46,852 nt of DNA from Reyranella sp. (GCA_019750135.1 JAIEOV010000102.1:1-46852), one strand, 5' to 3'; shown: positions 33,052 through 43,607, counted from the first letter of the stretch. The notes: generated from the sequence alone by a model not told the origin. Program-made: numbers and translations.

Positions 33052-34233
33052 ATGACATTGAAACAGTGTGTGAAGGCGGGCCTGGGCGGCTTGCTCCTGG
33101 CGGCCACGGCGCTGCAGCCCGGCCAGGCCCAGGTGCCCGGCGTCACCGCCGACACGATCAAGATCGGGTCGTTCGGCGCGCTGACGGGTCCGGGCTATCT
33201 CTACGGCAAGCTGCCGATGAACGGCATCGAAGTCGTTTTCGATCAGGTCAATGCGGCCGGGGGAATCAACGGCCGCAAGCTCGAGCTGGTGCGCGAGGAC
33301 GATCGCTGCGACCCGGCGGCGGCCATCGGCGCGGTCAAGAAGCTGATCCACGAGGACAAGGTCTTCGCCATCATCGGCGGCGGCTGCAGCAATGCGACCG
33401 TCGCGGCCCGCGAGACCCTGGCCGAGGCGAAGATGCCGGTGATCATCATGGCGTCGGTCCATGACGGCATCACGACGCCGGTCGCGCCGACGATCTTCAG
33501 CACGGCGCTTACCTCGTCGCTCGAGAGCGCGGCCATGCTCCAGTTCGCCCTCGACCAGGGCGCCAAGCGCATTGCCGTCATCTCCATGCGCGATGCCTGG
33601 GGGCGGTCGCGCTACACGCCTTTGATGGAGGCGTTCCAGAAGAAGGGCATGAAGCCCGTCCTCGACGAGGAGATGGCGCCCGACGCCAACGACGCGACCG
33701 CCCAGGTGCTGCGCCTGAAGGGGGCCAACGCCGACGCCGTCCTGGTCGTCCTCTATCCCAAGCCCGCGGCGATCTTCATGCGCGACGCCCAGAAGCTCGG
33801 TTTCAAGCCGCTCGCGGTCGGCCAGAGCGGCATCGCCGATCCCGCCGCCTTCGAGGACCAGGTCGGCTCGCCGGGCGCCACGGCCCAGTTCCGGACCATC
33901 TCGATGGTGCGCTACACGCCCGAGGATCCGGCCGTCGAGAAGTGGCGCAAGGCGATCGAGACGAAGTTCCCCGGCGACCGGCTGTCGGTGTTCAATCTCT
34001 TCGGCATCGGCAGCGCCCAGGTGATGGTGGAAGCCCTCAAGCGCGCCGGGCCCGATCTCACCCAGGAGAAGCTGGTGGCTGCGTTGAACGGCCTGAAGGA
34101 CTTCCAGACGGATGTCTATCCCGGCGGGATCACTTGCGTAGAAACCGACCATCGTTGCAACAAGAGCCCGGCCTGGATCGCCAAGGAGCCCGGCAAGCCT
34201 GTGCGCGTTCTGGGCGTCACCAAGGTCGAGTAG
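33052..34233 (+). CDS. livK: Branched-chain amino acid-type ABC transporter substrate-binding protein (LivK family)
   Basis: This 393-residue type 1 periplasmic binding protein has a Sec-type signal MTLKQCVKAGLGGLLLAATA...GQAQ. The mature part begins VPGVTADTIKIGSFGALTGPGYLYGK. The ligand region GGGCSNATVAARETLAEAKMPVIIMASVHDG is quite different from that of the four tandem copies at 9120-14536, so it is not a member of that array. The ATG at 33052 follows GGAGGGG; an upstream in-frame ATG at 33001 has no Shine-Dalgarno sequence. It is the first gene of a complete livKHMGF operon divergent from the crotonase-hyuAB operon. Confidence 0.92.
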   Translation: MTLKQCVKAGLGGLLLAATALQPGQAQVPGVTADTIKIGSFGALTGPGYLYGKLPMNGIEVVFDQVNAAGGINGRKLELVREDDRCDPAAAIGAVKKLIHEDKVFAIIGGGCSNATVAARETLAEAKMPVIIMASVHDGITTPVAPTIFSTALTSSLESAAMLQFALDQGAKRIAVISMRDAWGRSRYTPLMEAFQKKGMKPVLDEEMAPDANDATAQVLRLKGANADAVLVVLYPKPAAIFMRDAQKLGFKPLAVGQSGIADPAAFEDQVGSPGATAQFRTISMVRYTPEDPAVEKWRKAIETKFPGDRLSVFNLFGIGSAQVMVEALKRAGPDLTQEKLVAALNGLKDFQTDVYPGGITCVETDHRCNKSPAWIAKEPGKPVRVLGVTKVE

Positions 34234-34238
34234 GCCTC

Positions 34239-35120
34239 TTGGAACTACTGGTCTATCTGCTGCTGAGCGGACTGACGACGGGCGCGCTCTACGCCCTGAT
34301 CGCGCTCGGCATCGTCGTGGTGAACAAGGCGACCGCCGTGATCAACTTCGCCCACGGCGAGCTGTTCATGTTCTCGGGCTTCGTCGCCTGGATGCTGCAC
34401 GTGCAGATAGGGGTGCCCTATCTGCCGTCGCTCCTGGCGGCGGTCGCTGCCGGCTTCCTGCTGGGCGCGGCGACCGACCTGATCGCCTTCCGGCCACTCA
34501 AGAACGCGAACATCATCAGCCTCGTCCTCGCCACGATCGGCATTGCGTTCATGCTGCGCGGCACGGCCCGTGTCATCTGGGGAGGCAAGGGCGACTATCT
34601 GCCGTTTCCGCCCATCACCTCCCCGGAGCCGATCATGATCGGCGGCATCATGGTGATCCCGCAACAGCTTGCGGTGCTCGCCGGAGCGATCGTCATCATG
34701 GTGGCCTTCGCGGCGTTCTTTCGCCTGACGCGCGCCGGAAAGATGATGCAGGCCACCGCCGACAACGCGAAGGCGGCGACCCTCACCGGCATCCGCGTCG
34801 ATCGCATCTACATGCTGTCCTTCGGGACGGGCGCGGCCATCGCCGGCGCCGCGGCGGCGCTGATGGCGCCGCTCACGCTGCTCTATCCCGACATGGGCTT
34901 CTCCTTCTTCATCAAGGGTTTCGCGGCAGCGGTGCTGGGCGGCCTGACCAGCCTGCCGGGTGCGGTGCTGGGCGGCATCACCATCGGCGTCATCGAAGCG
35001 CTGGCCGGCGGCTACCTCCATTCGAGCTTCATCGAGGTCTCGGCATTCATCGTCATCATGTTCGTGCTGGTGGTGCGCCCGACCGGGTTGCTCGGCTTCA
35101 CCCGCTTCCGCCGGGTCTGA
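34239..35120 (+). CDS. livH: Branched-chain amino acid-type ABC transporter permease (LivH family), TTG start
   Basis: This 293-residue inner-membrane permease contains INFAHGELFMFSGF, the DLIAFRPLKNANIISLVLATIG segment, coupling region GKMMQATADNAKAATLTGIRVDRIY and AAVLGGLTSLPGAVLGGITIGVIEALAGG. No ATG or GTG fits. The TTG at 34239 gives MELLVYLLLSGLTTGALYAL, which aligns with the other LivH, and lies five bases after the livK stop. The frame upstream of it is an out-of-frame shadow of livK. livM follows with one base between. Confidence 0.9.
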   Translation: MELLVYLLLSGLTTGALYALIALGIVVVNKATAVINFAHGELFMFSGFVAWMLHVQIGVPYLPSLLAAVAAGFLLGAATDLIAFRPLKNANIISLVLATIGIAFMLRGTARVIWGGKGDYLPFPPITSPEPIMIGGIMVIPQQLAVLAGAIVIMVAFAAFFRLTRAGKMMQATADNAKAATLTGIRVDRIYMLSFGTGAAIAGAAAALMAPLTLLYPDMGFSFFIKGFAAAVLGGLTSLPGAVLGGITIGVIEALAGGYLHSSFIEVSAFIVIMFVLVVRPTGLLGFTRFRRV

Positions 35121-35121
35121 C

Positions 35122-36129
35122 ATGGCGATCTTCGGCAGACGCAATGTGCTTTGGGCGATGCTCCTGTTCGCCGCCGTGGCGCCGACGTTCCTCAACGCCT
35201 ACTACCTGTTCGTCGCCAACACGATCCTGATCTACGTCCTGCTGGCGATCGGGCTCAACGTCCTGGTCGGCTATGCGGGCCAGCTCGCTTTCGCCAATGC
35301 CGCTATGTTCGGCATCGGCGCCTACGGGACCGGCCTGCTCCAGGTCCATTTCGGCTGGCCGTTCTGGCTGGCGTTCCCGCTCGGCGCGCTGATCGCCACC
35401 GCCGTCGGCCTCGCCATATCGCTGCCGGCGCTGCGGTTGAGCGGGCTCTATCTCGCGCTTTCCACCCTGGCCTTCGCCCAGTTCACGCAATGGGTGTTCC
35501 TGAACTGGGAGCCGGTGACGTTCGGCGCAGGCGGCTTCAAGACGCCGTCCATCTCGTTCGCCCCGCTGCCTGTCTCGAAGACGCAGGGGCTCTATTACCT
35601 GAGCCTGATCCTGGTGATGGTGCTCTTCGTGCTGGCGCAGAACCTCGTGCGCTCGCGCATCGGCCGGGCGTTCGTCGCGGTGCGCGACGGCGAGGTCGCC
35701 GCCGAGTCCCTCGGCGTCGACCTGCTGCGCTACAAGGCGCTCGCTTTCGGCATCAGCGGCTTCTATGCCGGGATCGCCGGCGGCCTCTATTCGGCGATGC
35801 TCAACTTCGTGTCGCCCGAAGGCTTCGACCTGTTCCAGATGGTGATCCACAAGGCGATGATCATCGTCGGCGGCCTCGGCTCGATCGTCGGCTCGGTCCT
35901 GGGCGCGGGGACGCTGGTCTTCGTTCTCGAGGCGCTGCGCAAGGTCAAGGGCATCCAGGAGATCGCCTTCGGCGCGATCCTGGTCGGCTTCATCCTGTTC
36001 ATGCCGGGCGGCATCATCGGCTTTCTCAAGGAGAAGGTGCGCGGCTGGGAAGAGCCGTTGCATCGTGCCCGTGCGAGCCGGCGTCCACCGGCCGCCGCGA
36101 CCTCGGAGAGCAGCGAGGTGCGGCCGTGA
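35122..36129 (+). CDS. livM: Branched-chain amino acid-type ABC transporter permease (LivM family)
   Basis: This 335-residue inner-membrane permease has family segments LAIGLNVLVGYAGQLAFANAAMFGIGAYGTG, LPALRLSGLYLALSTLAFAQF, the coupling helix GRAFVAVRDGEVAAESLGVDLLRYK and IVGGLGSIVGSVLGAG. A cytoplasmic tail of about 30 residues is rich in Arg, Ala and Ser. The ATG at 35122 was chosen because the longer frame only adds livH shadow. Its stop overlaps the livG GTG start. Confidence 0.93.
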   Translation: MAIFGRRNVLWAMLLFAAVAPTFLNAYYLFVANTILIYVLLAIGLNVLVGYAGQLAFANAAMFGIGAYGTGLLQVHFGWPFWLAFPLGALIATAVGLAISLPALRLSGLYLALSTLAFAQFTQWVFLNWEPVTFGAGGFKTPSISFAPLPVSKTQGLYYLSLILVMVLFVLAQNLVRSRIGRAFVAVRDGEVAAESLGVDLLRYKALAFGISGFYAGIAGGLYSAMLNFVSPEGFDLFQMVIHKAMIIVGGLGSIVGSVLGAGTLVFVLEALRKVKGIQEIAFGAILVGFILFMPGGIIGFLKEKVRGWEEPLHRARASRRPPAAATSESSEVRP

Positions 36130-36917
36130 CTGAGGCGCTGCTTTCCGTCCGCGGCGTGTCCGTCAGCTTCGGCGGCGTGAAGGTGCTCGACGGCATCGAC
36201 CTCGACGTCAAGCCCGGCGAGATCAGGGGCCTGATCGGACCCAACGGGGCGGGCAAGACGACGATGCTCAACGTCATCTGCGGCATTCACCCGCCGCATC
36301 AGGGCGACGTCCTGCTCGACGGCGTGTCCATCGTCGGGCGCAAGCCAAGCGCGATCGCGCGGCTCGGCCTCGGCCGCACCTTCCAGACGTCACAGCTGTT
36401 TCGCGGCATGACGGTGCTGGAGAACCTGATGACGGGGCTGCACCACCGCACCACTGCCGGCTTCATCGCCGCCAGCCTCAACCTGCGCCGCTACAGGGAA
36501 GAGGAAGAGGCTGCCGAGGAAGCGGCCCGCGAGGCCCTCGAATTCATCGGCATGTCCGCGTTCGCCGACCGGCCGGGCTCGGCTCTCTCGTTCGGGCAGC
36601 AACGCGTCATCGAGATCGCCCGGACCCTGATCGGCGATCCGAAGGTCGTGCTGCTCGACGAGCCGGCGGTCGGCCTCAGCCTCAATCGCCTGGCCGAGTT
36701 CGACACCCTGCTGCGTCGGATCCGCGACGAAAAGGGCGTCACGCTCATCCTCATCGAGCATGTCATCCGCCTCGTCATGGATGTCTGCGACCAGGTGACG
36801 GTGCTGAGCTCCGGCCGGCGCATCGCCGAGGGCACGCCCGACACGGTGCGCAACGACGCCGGGGTCATCGAAGCCTATCTCGGGAAGGAACTCCGTGCTC
36901 GCCATTCAGCACCTTAG
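36126..36917 (+). CDS. livG: Branched-chain amino acid-type ABC transporter ATP-binding protein (LivG family)
   Basis: This 263-residue ATPase has Walker A GPNGAGKTTM, Q-loop GLGRTFQTSQLFRGMTVLENLMTG, a normal LivG signature LSFGQQRVIEIARTL, Walker B VVLLDEPAVGLS and H-loop LIEHVIRLV. Unlike the livG at 5570 its signature is intact. It starts with GTG, overlapping the livM stop by four bases (GTGA). The much longer open frame from 35151 is the livM shadow fused in frame and is not a real fusion protein. Confidence 0.92.
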   Translation: MTEALLSVRGVSVSFGGVKVLDGIDLDVKPGEIRGLIGPNGAGKTTMLNVICGIHPPHQGDVLLDGVSIVGRKPSAIARLGLGRTFQTSQLFRGMTVLENLMTGLHHRTTAGFIAASLNLRRYREEEEAAEEAAREALEFIGMSAFADRPGSALSFGQQRVIEIARTLIGDPKVVLLDEPAVGLSLNRLAEFDTLLRRIRDEKGVTLILIEHVIRLVMDVCDQVTVLSSGRRIAEGTPDTVRNDAGVIEAYLGKELRARHSAP

Positions 36918-37599
36918 GGTCTCGTACGGGATCACGCAGGTCCTGCGCGACGTCACGTTCGAGGTGCCGGCCGGAAAGATCGTCGCCCTGCTCGGCGGCA
37001 ACGGCTCGGGCAAGACGACCATGCTGAACACGCTGTCCGGCGTGGTGCGCTGCGGCGGCGGCTCCGTCCTGTTCGAAGGCAAGGAATGCGCGGGCCTGCC
37101 GGCCGACAGCATGGTCCGCCGCGGCATTGTCCAGGTGCCGCAGGGTCGCGAGGTCTGGCCCAGCATGTCCGTGCAAGACAATCTGGAGCTGGGCGCGGCC
37201 ACCCGGCGTGACTGGGCCGGTATCCGCGCCGACCTGTCCGATGTCTACGCGATGTTTCCCAAGCTGGCGGCGGTGCGCAAGCGCCGCGCCGGCAGCCTGA
37301 GCGGCGGCGAGCAGCAGATGGTGGCCATCGGTCGCGCCCTGATGGCACGGCCGCGCTGCCTCCTGATGGACGAGCCATCGGCAGGACTGGCCCCGACCAT
37401 CGTCGGCGACATGGTGGACACGATCCTGGCGCTCAACCGGCGCGGCCTCACGATCCTCCTGGTCGAGCAGAACATCGGCGTCGCCGCCGCGGTCGCCGAG
37501 AGCGCGCACATCCTGCAGGGCGGCGAGATCACCTTCTCGGGTCCAGCCGCGGGTCTTGTCGACAATGCCGAAGTCTTGAGGTCGTATCTCGGCCGCTAA
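36895..37599 (+). CDS. livF: Branched-chain amino acid-type ABC transporter ATP-binding protein (LivF family)
   Basis: This 234-residue ATPase has Walker A GGNGSGKTTM, VQVPQGREVWPSMSVQDNLELGA, signature LSGGEQQMVAIGRAL, Walker B LLMDEPSAGLAP and LLVEQNIGV. It starts with GTG 23 bases inside the end of livG, behind GGGAAGGAA, so the two are coupled. It ends the second Liv operon. The next gene belongs to an iron-uptake block with its own promoter. Confidence 0.93.
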   Translation: MLAIQHLRVSYGITQVLRDVTFEVPAGKIVALLGGNGSGKTTMLNTLSGVVRCGGGSVLFEGKECAGLPADSMVRRGIVQVPQGREVWPSMSVQDNLELGAATRRDWAGIRADLSDVYAMFPKLAAVRKRRAGSLSGGEQQMVAIGRALMARPRCLLMDEPSAGLAPTIVGDMVDTILALNRRGLTILLVEQNIGVAAAVAESAHILQGGEITFSGPAAGLVDNAEVLRSYLGR

Positions 37600-37618
37600 C
37601 GGCGCGTCACCATTGCGG

Positions 37619-37636
37619 TTGCGAGGCATTCGCAAT
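37619..37636. promoter_or_regulatory. Fur/Irr-like palindrome upstream of the ECF sigma gene
   Basis: Arms TTGCGA (37619-37624) and TCGCAA (37630-37635) form a perfect inverted repeat around GGCAT, 36 bp before the sigma-factor ATG. A TATATA stretch follows at 37638. The pattern TTnnGAnnnnTTCGCAAT recurs between hemA and the ferritin-like gene (46229-46246). An iron-responsive repressor of the Fur family is the likely reader, inferred from gene context. Confidence 0.5.
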
Positions 37637-37671
37637 CTATATAGACCTGTCGGACCACACCAGCAGGGACG

Positions 37672-38193
37672 ATGGGGCGGCAGGACGTATCCACGCTGAT
37701 CGCGAGCTTTCGCGACAACTACCGGGATCTGCTGCGTTTCCTGACGCGGCGGACCGGTGATGCCGAGCGCGCTGCCGACCTGGCGCAGGACACCTACGTC
37801 AAGCTGGCCGCGCTCGGCCCGGTCGGCGGCGAGATCCGCAACCCGCGCGCCTATGTCTACCGGGTCGCCGGCAACCTCGCGATCGACACCCTGCGGCGCG
37901 ACCGCCGGATCGCCAACGACTTCACCCACCTCGAAGCGGCCGATGCGGTGGCCGACCCCACGCCGTCGCAGGAGACGCATGCCATTGCCCGGCAGCGGCT
38001 GGGTCGCCTGGAAGCGGCGCTGGACGAACTGCAGCCGCGGCCGCGCCTGGCGCTGCTGCTCAACCGGGTGGAGGGCCGCACTTTCGCCGAGATCGCGCGC
38101 CGGCTCGGCGTCTCGGAAAGCATGGTGGCGAAGTACCTCGCCCAGGCCCTGCAGCATTGCCGCGATCGCCTGGATCGCGGCGATAACGAATAG
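37672..38193 (+). CDS. ECF-family RNA polymerase sigma factor (FecI-like)
   Basis: This 173-residue protein has sigma region 2 (about 10-75; DAERAADLAQDTYVKLAAL and NPRAYVYRVAGNLAIDTLRRDRR) and region 4 with a helix-turn-helix (about 115-165; LQPRPRLALLLNRVEGRTFAEIARRLGVSESMVAKYLAQAL). The RNPRAYLY-like and VSESMVxKYL signatures are those of FecI-type iron-starvation sigma factors. It would transcribe the downstream receptor when the anti-sigma protein is signalled by ferric-siderophore uptake. A putative iron box precedes it, and the FecR-like gene follows. Confidence 0.92.
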   Translation: MGRQDVSTLIASFRDNYRDLLRFLTRRTGDAERAADLAQDTYVKLAALGPVGGEIRNPRAYVYRVAGNLAIDTLRRDRRIANDFTHLEAADAVADPTPSQETHAIARQRLGRLEAALDELQPRPRLALLLNRVEGRTFAEIARRLGVSESMVAKYLAQALQHCRDRLDRGDNE

Positions 38194-38267
38194 TTATCGT
38201 CGGCGCTGCAAGGCCGGTGCTGCAGAATCGTCTTTGTGACGAGGCCATCCATCGCTCAGGTTGTTGC

Positions 38268-39275
38268 ATGTCGGAAGAGAAGCAGGGGCCGCTGATGGCC
38301 GGAGACGGCACCGGCCGGCGGCTAAGCGACGAGGCGATCGACTGGCTGGTCCGCCTGGGCTCGGGGCACGCGACCGCGACGGATCGCCTGGCGTTCCAGC
38401 GTTGGCGCCAGAACTCGGCGGCGCACGAGGCGGCGGCGATCGAGGCCGAGGCGCTGTGGCATGCCGTCGGCGAAACCCGCCAGGCCGATGAGCTTCGCCG
38501 GCAGGGCGCGCCGCTGCCCGCCGCGGCCATGCGCCGCCATCCGGTCGGCCGGCGCGTGCTGTTCGCCGGCGCTGCGGCGGCCTCCGTCGCCGCCGTGGCT
38601 GTCACCCTGCCGGCGCTCGGGCCGCTGTCCGGCCTCTATGCCGACCACGCGACGGCTGTCGGCGATCGCAAGCGGGTAGCGCTGGCCGACGGCTCGGTCG
38701 TCGTCCTGAACACCGCGACGGCCGTCTCGGTCGACTATTCCGCCAAGGAGCGGCGCGTCGTGCTGCATGACGGCGAGGCGCTGTTCGAGGTCGCCAAGGA
38801 TGCCGACCGTCCGTTCATCGTCGTTGCCGGCGACGTCGAGGTGAAGGCGATTGGCACGGCCTTCGTGGTGCGCCTCAAGCGTGTCTTCGAAAAAAACGTC
38901 ACGGTGAGCGAGGGAACGGTCGAGGTGAAGATGGGCGCCACCACCGGGAAGAGTTGGCCGCCGATCAGGGTCGTGGCCGGCCAGCAGCTCGATGTCAGCG
39001 GGGGCGACGGCTTCAGGCTTCGCGCGGTCGACACCGACGCCGCGACCGCCTGGCAGCGCGGCAAGCTCATCTTCAACCGCCGCCCGCTGGAAAGCGTCGT
39101 CGCCGAGCTGCAGCGCTATCGCGCCGGGCGGATCGTGATCCTGGGCGACCGGCTCAAGACGCTGGAAGTCACCGGCGTGTTCGACCTCGACGATACCGAT
39201 CGTATCCTCCGCACCATCGAGGAGACGACCAAGGCGCGCGTCACGCAGATGCCGCTGCTCACCGTCATTCGTTGA
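38268..39275 (+). CDS. FecR-family anti-sigma/sigma regulator
   Basis: This 335-residue inner-membrane protein has an N-terminal cytoplasmic DUF4880-type part (SDEAIDWLVRLGSGHATATDRLAFQRWRQNSAAHEAA) and one transmembrane helix near residues 90-110. The periplasmic FecR domain reads DRKRVALADGSVVVLNTATAVSVDYSAKERRVVLHDGEALFEV, and a C-terminal part includes FNRRPLESVVAELQRYRAGRIVI. It relays the receptor's signal to the sigma factor. The start is ATG 38268, with GTG 38217 also possible. It lies between sigma and receptor genes, the classical order. Confidence 0.9.
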   Translation: MSEEKQGPLMAGDGTGRRLSDEAIDWLVRLGSGHATATDRLAFQRWRQNSAAHEAAAIEAEALWHAVGETRQADELRRQGAPLPAAAMRRHPVGRRVLFAGAAAASVAAVAVTLPALGPLSGLYADHATAVGDRKRVALADGSVVVLNTATAVSVDYSAKERRVVLHDGEALFEVAKDADRPFIVVAGDVEVKAIGTAFVVRLKRVFEKNVTVSEGTVEVKMGATTGKSWPPIRVVAGQQLDVSGGDGFRLRAVDTDAATAWQRGKLIFNRRPLESVVAELQRYRAGRIVILGDRLKTLEVTGVFDLDDTDRILRTIEETTKARVTQMPLLTVIR

Positions 39276-39353
39276 TCACAGTTTTTCGCTCCCCTTGCTG
39301 CAAGTCCGCCGTCGCCGATTCGTCTCAGGATCGAGCAAGACGAAGAGGGCGAG

Positions 39354-41767
39354 ATGGTGCGTCGGGGAGCTTGGGTGGCGCTGGCATCGGTGATGATGGT
39401 GGGCTTCGGCCCGGCAGCGATGGGTCAATCGCCGACGACGGAGCAGAGCCAGGCGCCACGCACCGTGCACTTCGACATCCTGCCGCAGGATCTCGACACG
39501 GCCATGACGCGGCTGGCCGACCAGGCCGGCATCCGTCTGCTGGGCGCGTCGGGCGACCTTGCCGGCAAGCGCACCGCAGGCCTCTCCGGCAACTACACCA
39601 TCGCCCAGGCCCTGAACGCCCTGCTTACCGGATCGGGCGTCAGCTGGCGGTTCAGCGAGGCCAACACCGTCGTCCTCGAACGCCCGGCGCCAGGCAGCGG
39701 CGCCTCCGGCGCGGTCCAGCTCGATCCGGTGCGCGTGCAGGCCGGCGTGCCGGCGCAGGCGATGATCGACAACCTGCCGCCGCCCTATGCCGGCGGGCAG
39801 GTGGCGAAGGGTGCGCAGGTCGGCTTCCTGGGCGAGCGCGACTTCATGGATACGCCGTTCAACCAGTCGGCCTACACCTCGACGCTGATCCAGAACCAGC
39901 AGGCGCGCAGCATCGCCGACGTCGCCGCCAACGATCCCTCGGTGCGCAACGCCTGGCCGGCCGTCGGCTACTCCACGGCGCTGATGATCCGCGGCTTCTC
40001 CTTCAACAGCAACGACATGTCGTTCGGCGGCCTCTACGGCATCGCGCCGACCTTGCTGGTCGCCCCCGACTACTTGGAGCGCGTAGAAATCCTCAAGGGG
40101 CCGAGCGCCATGGTGAACGGCATGCCGCCCTTCGGCAGCGTCGGCGGCGCCGTCAATCTCGTGCCCAAGCGGGCGCAGGGCGAACTGAACCGCGCGACGG
40201 CGAGCTTCGCCACGGCCGGCCAGGTCGGCGGCACGACCGACATCTCCCGCCGGTTCGGCGACGGCGACGCCTGGGGCGTGCGCTTCAACGGCATCTATCG
40301 CAACGGCAGCACGCAGGTCGATCGCCAGACCCAGGCCGTCGGCGCCGCGGTGTTCGGTCTCGACTATCGCGGCGACCGTTTTCGCGCCGCCGTCGACTAC
40401 GGCTACCAGACGCAGACCACGAACTCGCCCTTGCGCGCCACCTATGTGAACGCGGGCTTGCCGGTGCCGCTGGCGCCGGGCGGCTCGGCCAACTGGTTCC
40501 AGCCCTGGACCTTCCAGCAGAACACCGATTTGTTTGGCACGGCGCGCGTCGAATACGACGTCACGCCCGATTGGACGGCGTACGCTGCCTTTGGCGGGCG
40601 GCGCTCGCTGTTCAACGCCCTCACGGGCTTCGCCACGGTGACCAGCGCCAACGGAAACCTGACCGAGAACCCGCTCAACTTTCCCGGCTGGTCGCAGGCC
40701 AACACCGAGGAAGTCGGCGTGCGCGGCCGCGCCGATACCGGGCCGGTCCACCATGCGCTCTCGCTCAACGCCACTCGCGTGATGCTGGAGGGTGGCCAGC
40801 TGTTCCCGGTAGTGGCGACCATCTCGTCGAACCTCTACCAGCCGACCTTCATCGCCAAGCCGAACGTCGCGGCGCTCAATCCGCCCAAGACCAACTCCAT
40901 CGAGCTGTCGACCTTCGGCATAGCCGACATCATCTCGGTGTTCGACGAGCGCATCCAGTTCATCGTCGGCGGCCGCCTGCAGCGCGTCCAGGTCGGCAAC
41001 TACAGCCCGACTACCGGCGTGGCGACCTCGTACTACGACCAGAGCGCGTTCTCGCCGGCCGTCGGCTTCATCGCCAAGCCTCTCAGCAACCTGTCAGTGT
41101 ACGGCAATTTCATCCAGGGCCTGCAGCAGGGGCCGACCGCTCCCGTGGGCACGCTCAACTCCGGCACGGTCTTCGCGCCGCAGAAGACGCAGCAGCTCGA
41201 GATCGGCGCCAAGCTCGATCTCGGCGATTTCGCCACGACGCTCAGCCTGTTCCAGATCGACCGGCCCTTCGGCGTCACCAACCCGTCGACGTTGATCTTC
41301 GGCGTCGGCGGCACGCAGCGCAATCAGGGCCTGGAATGGATGATGTTCGGCGAGCCGTTCCAGGGCTTTCGCCCGCTCGGCGGCGTCACGCTGCTCAATG
41401 CCCGGCAGCTCGACACCGGCTCCACCCTGACCAACGGCCTGAAGGCGACCGGCGTGCCCGACGTCCAGCTCAACCTCGGCGCCGAATGGGACGCCTCGTT
41501 CCTGCGCGGCCTCACCTTCTCGGGGCGGCTGATCTACACCAGCCTGCAGTATCTCGACGCCGCCAACACCCAGAGCATCCCGTCGTGGACACGCTTCGAT
41601 GCCGGCGTGCGCTACGTCTTCGAGCGCAAGGACGGCAAGCCGATTGCGCTGCGCTTCAATGTCGAGAACCTGTTCAACCTGAACTACTGGGCGTCGGCCA
41701 ACTCGGAGCTCGGTCTCGCCATGGGCGCCCCGCGCACCTTCCTGCTGTCGCTTTCCGCCCACTTCTG

Positions 41768-41768
<1 letters not shown>
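39354..41768 (+). CDS. TonB-dependent receptor with STN signalling domain
   Basis: This 804-residue outer-membrane receptor has a signal peptide (cut near GPAAMGQ). The periplasmic STN domain (about 37-108) contains FDILPQDLDTAMTRLADQAGIRLLG and IAQALNALLTGSGVSWRF. The plug domain includes RGFSFNSNDMSFGGLYGIAP, ERVEILKGPSAMVNGMPPFGSVGGAVNLVPKR. The remainder is beta-barrel ending LLSLSAHF with the terminal Phe required for insertion. The STN domain is what contacts FecR-type proteins, so the receptor senses and imports its own inducer, probably a ferric siderophore. The ligand is unknown. It overlaps the next gene by one base. Confidence 0.93.
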
Positions 41769-42914
<1,146 letters not shown>

Positions 42915-42925
<11 letters not shown>

Positions 42926-43079
42926 CGCGGTCTGGCGCTGGCCGCTGCTGCTGGCGGCGGCGACATTGCTCGGCCTGGGGGCGGCGCTGCTGGGCGAGGG
43001 TGGGGTGTGGTGGGGCCTGTCGTGGACGGCACTCGTCTTGCCGCTCGCCGTGATGGCCTTCTGTATGCTGCGCCGCTAA
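42915..43079 (+). CDS. Small hydrophobic membrane protein (54 residues)
   Basis: A 54-codon frame starts at an ATG inside the end of the PepSY gene (11-base overlap) and ends in TAA. It begins MRPSAVWRWPLLLAAATLLG and ends MAFCMLRR, with two hydrophobic helices separated by GEGGVWWG. The overlap and the terminal position in the iron operon suggest a genuine coupled gene. No homologue is recognised. Confidence 0.65.
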
Positions 43080-43083
43080 AGCC

Positions 43084-43473
43084 TCAGCCGACGACGAAGC
43101 TCTGGTACATGAAGCGCAGATCCTGGGTCTCCTGCGGCGTGATCTCGCCGTCGAGCACACGGGCCTCCCAGGTCCGGAGCTTGCGCTTGATCTCGAGCGG
43201 CGTGCGCGGGCTCAGCAGCACCATGAAGAACTGCTCGTGCGGCGACAGTTCGCGGTCGCGACGATAGCCGAAGGGACCGGCGCCGATGGCGCGTGCTGCC
43301 GGCGCCTGCGCGGCGCGGCCGTGGATTTCCGGCGCCAGGACGTCATCCCAGGTGAGACCCGCCTCGCGCAGCATGGTAGAGGCAAGCTTGGCCGCAGCCA
43401 GCGCCTCGCCGGCGTTGCTGCTGTCGAGGATCTCCAGAACCTTCACCAGCGTGGTGCGGTTGAATGTCGACAT
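43084..43473 (-). CDS. Hypothetical protein (129 residues)
   Basis: The N-terminal 45 residues form a helical segment TLVKVLEILDSSNAGEALAAAKLASTMLREAGLTWDDVL. This type occurs at the start of many small alphaproteobacterial and phage-related proteins, where a counterpart reads GEALAAARALxRLLxxAGLTW. The middle is Ala/Gly-rich. The C-terminal third is helical (SPHEQFFMVLLSPRTPLEIKRKLRTWEARVLDGEITPQETQDLRFMYQSF). There is no signal peptide and no known catalytic motif. It is convergent with the iron operon (4-bp gap) and divergent from the MFS gene. Function unknown. Confidence 0.75.
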   Translation of the reverse strand: MSTFNRTTLVKVLEILDSSNAGEALAAAKLASTMLREAGLTWDDVLAPEIHGRAAQAPAARAIGAGPFGYRRDRELSPHEQFFMVLLSPRTPLEIKRKLRTWEARVLDGEITPQETQDLRFMYQSFVVG

Positions 43474-43607
43474 CTCTTCCGCTCCGTCACCGCCGCGCTT
43501 CCGAGGGGTCGGAGGCTACGGCCTGTGCTCTTTGACCATTGGATGAGCAAGCGGCACTAAGCCCTTACAAGATATAGTTGAATAACGACCGAGGCAAGTT
43601 GCAACCC

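Noticed and set aside
35151..36917. A 588-codon frame suggesting a LivM-LivG fusion
   Set aside because: The first 325 codons are the wrong frame of livM. The true LivM frame ends at 36129 with a GTGA overlap to livG.
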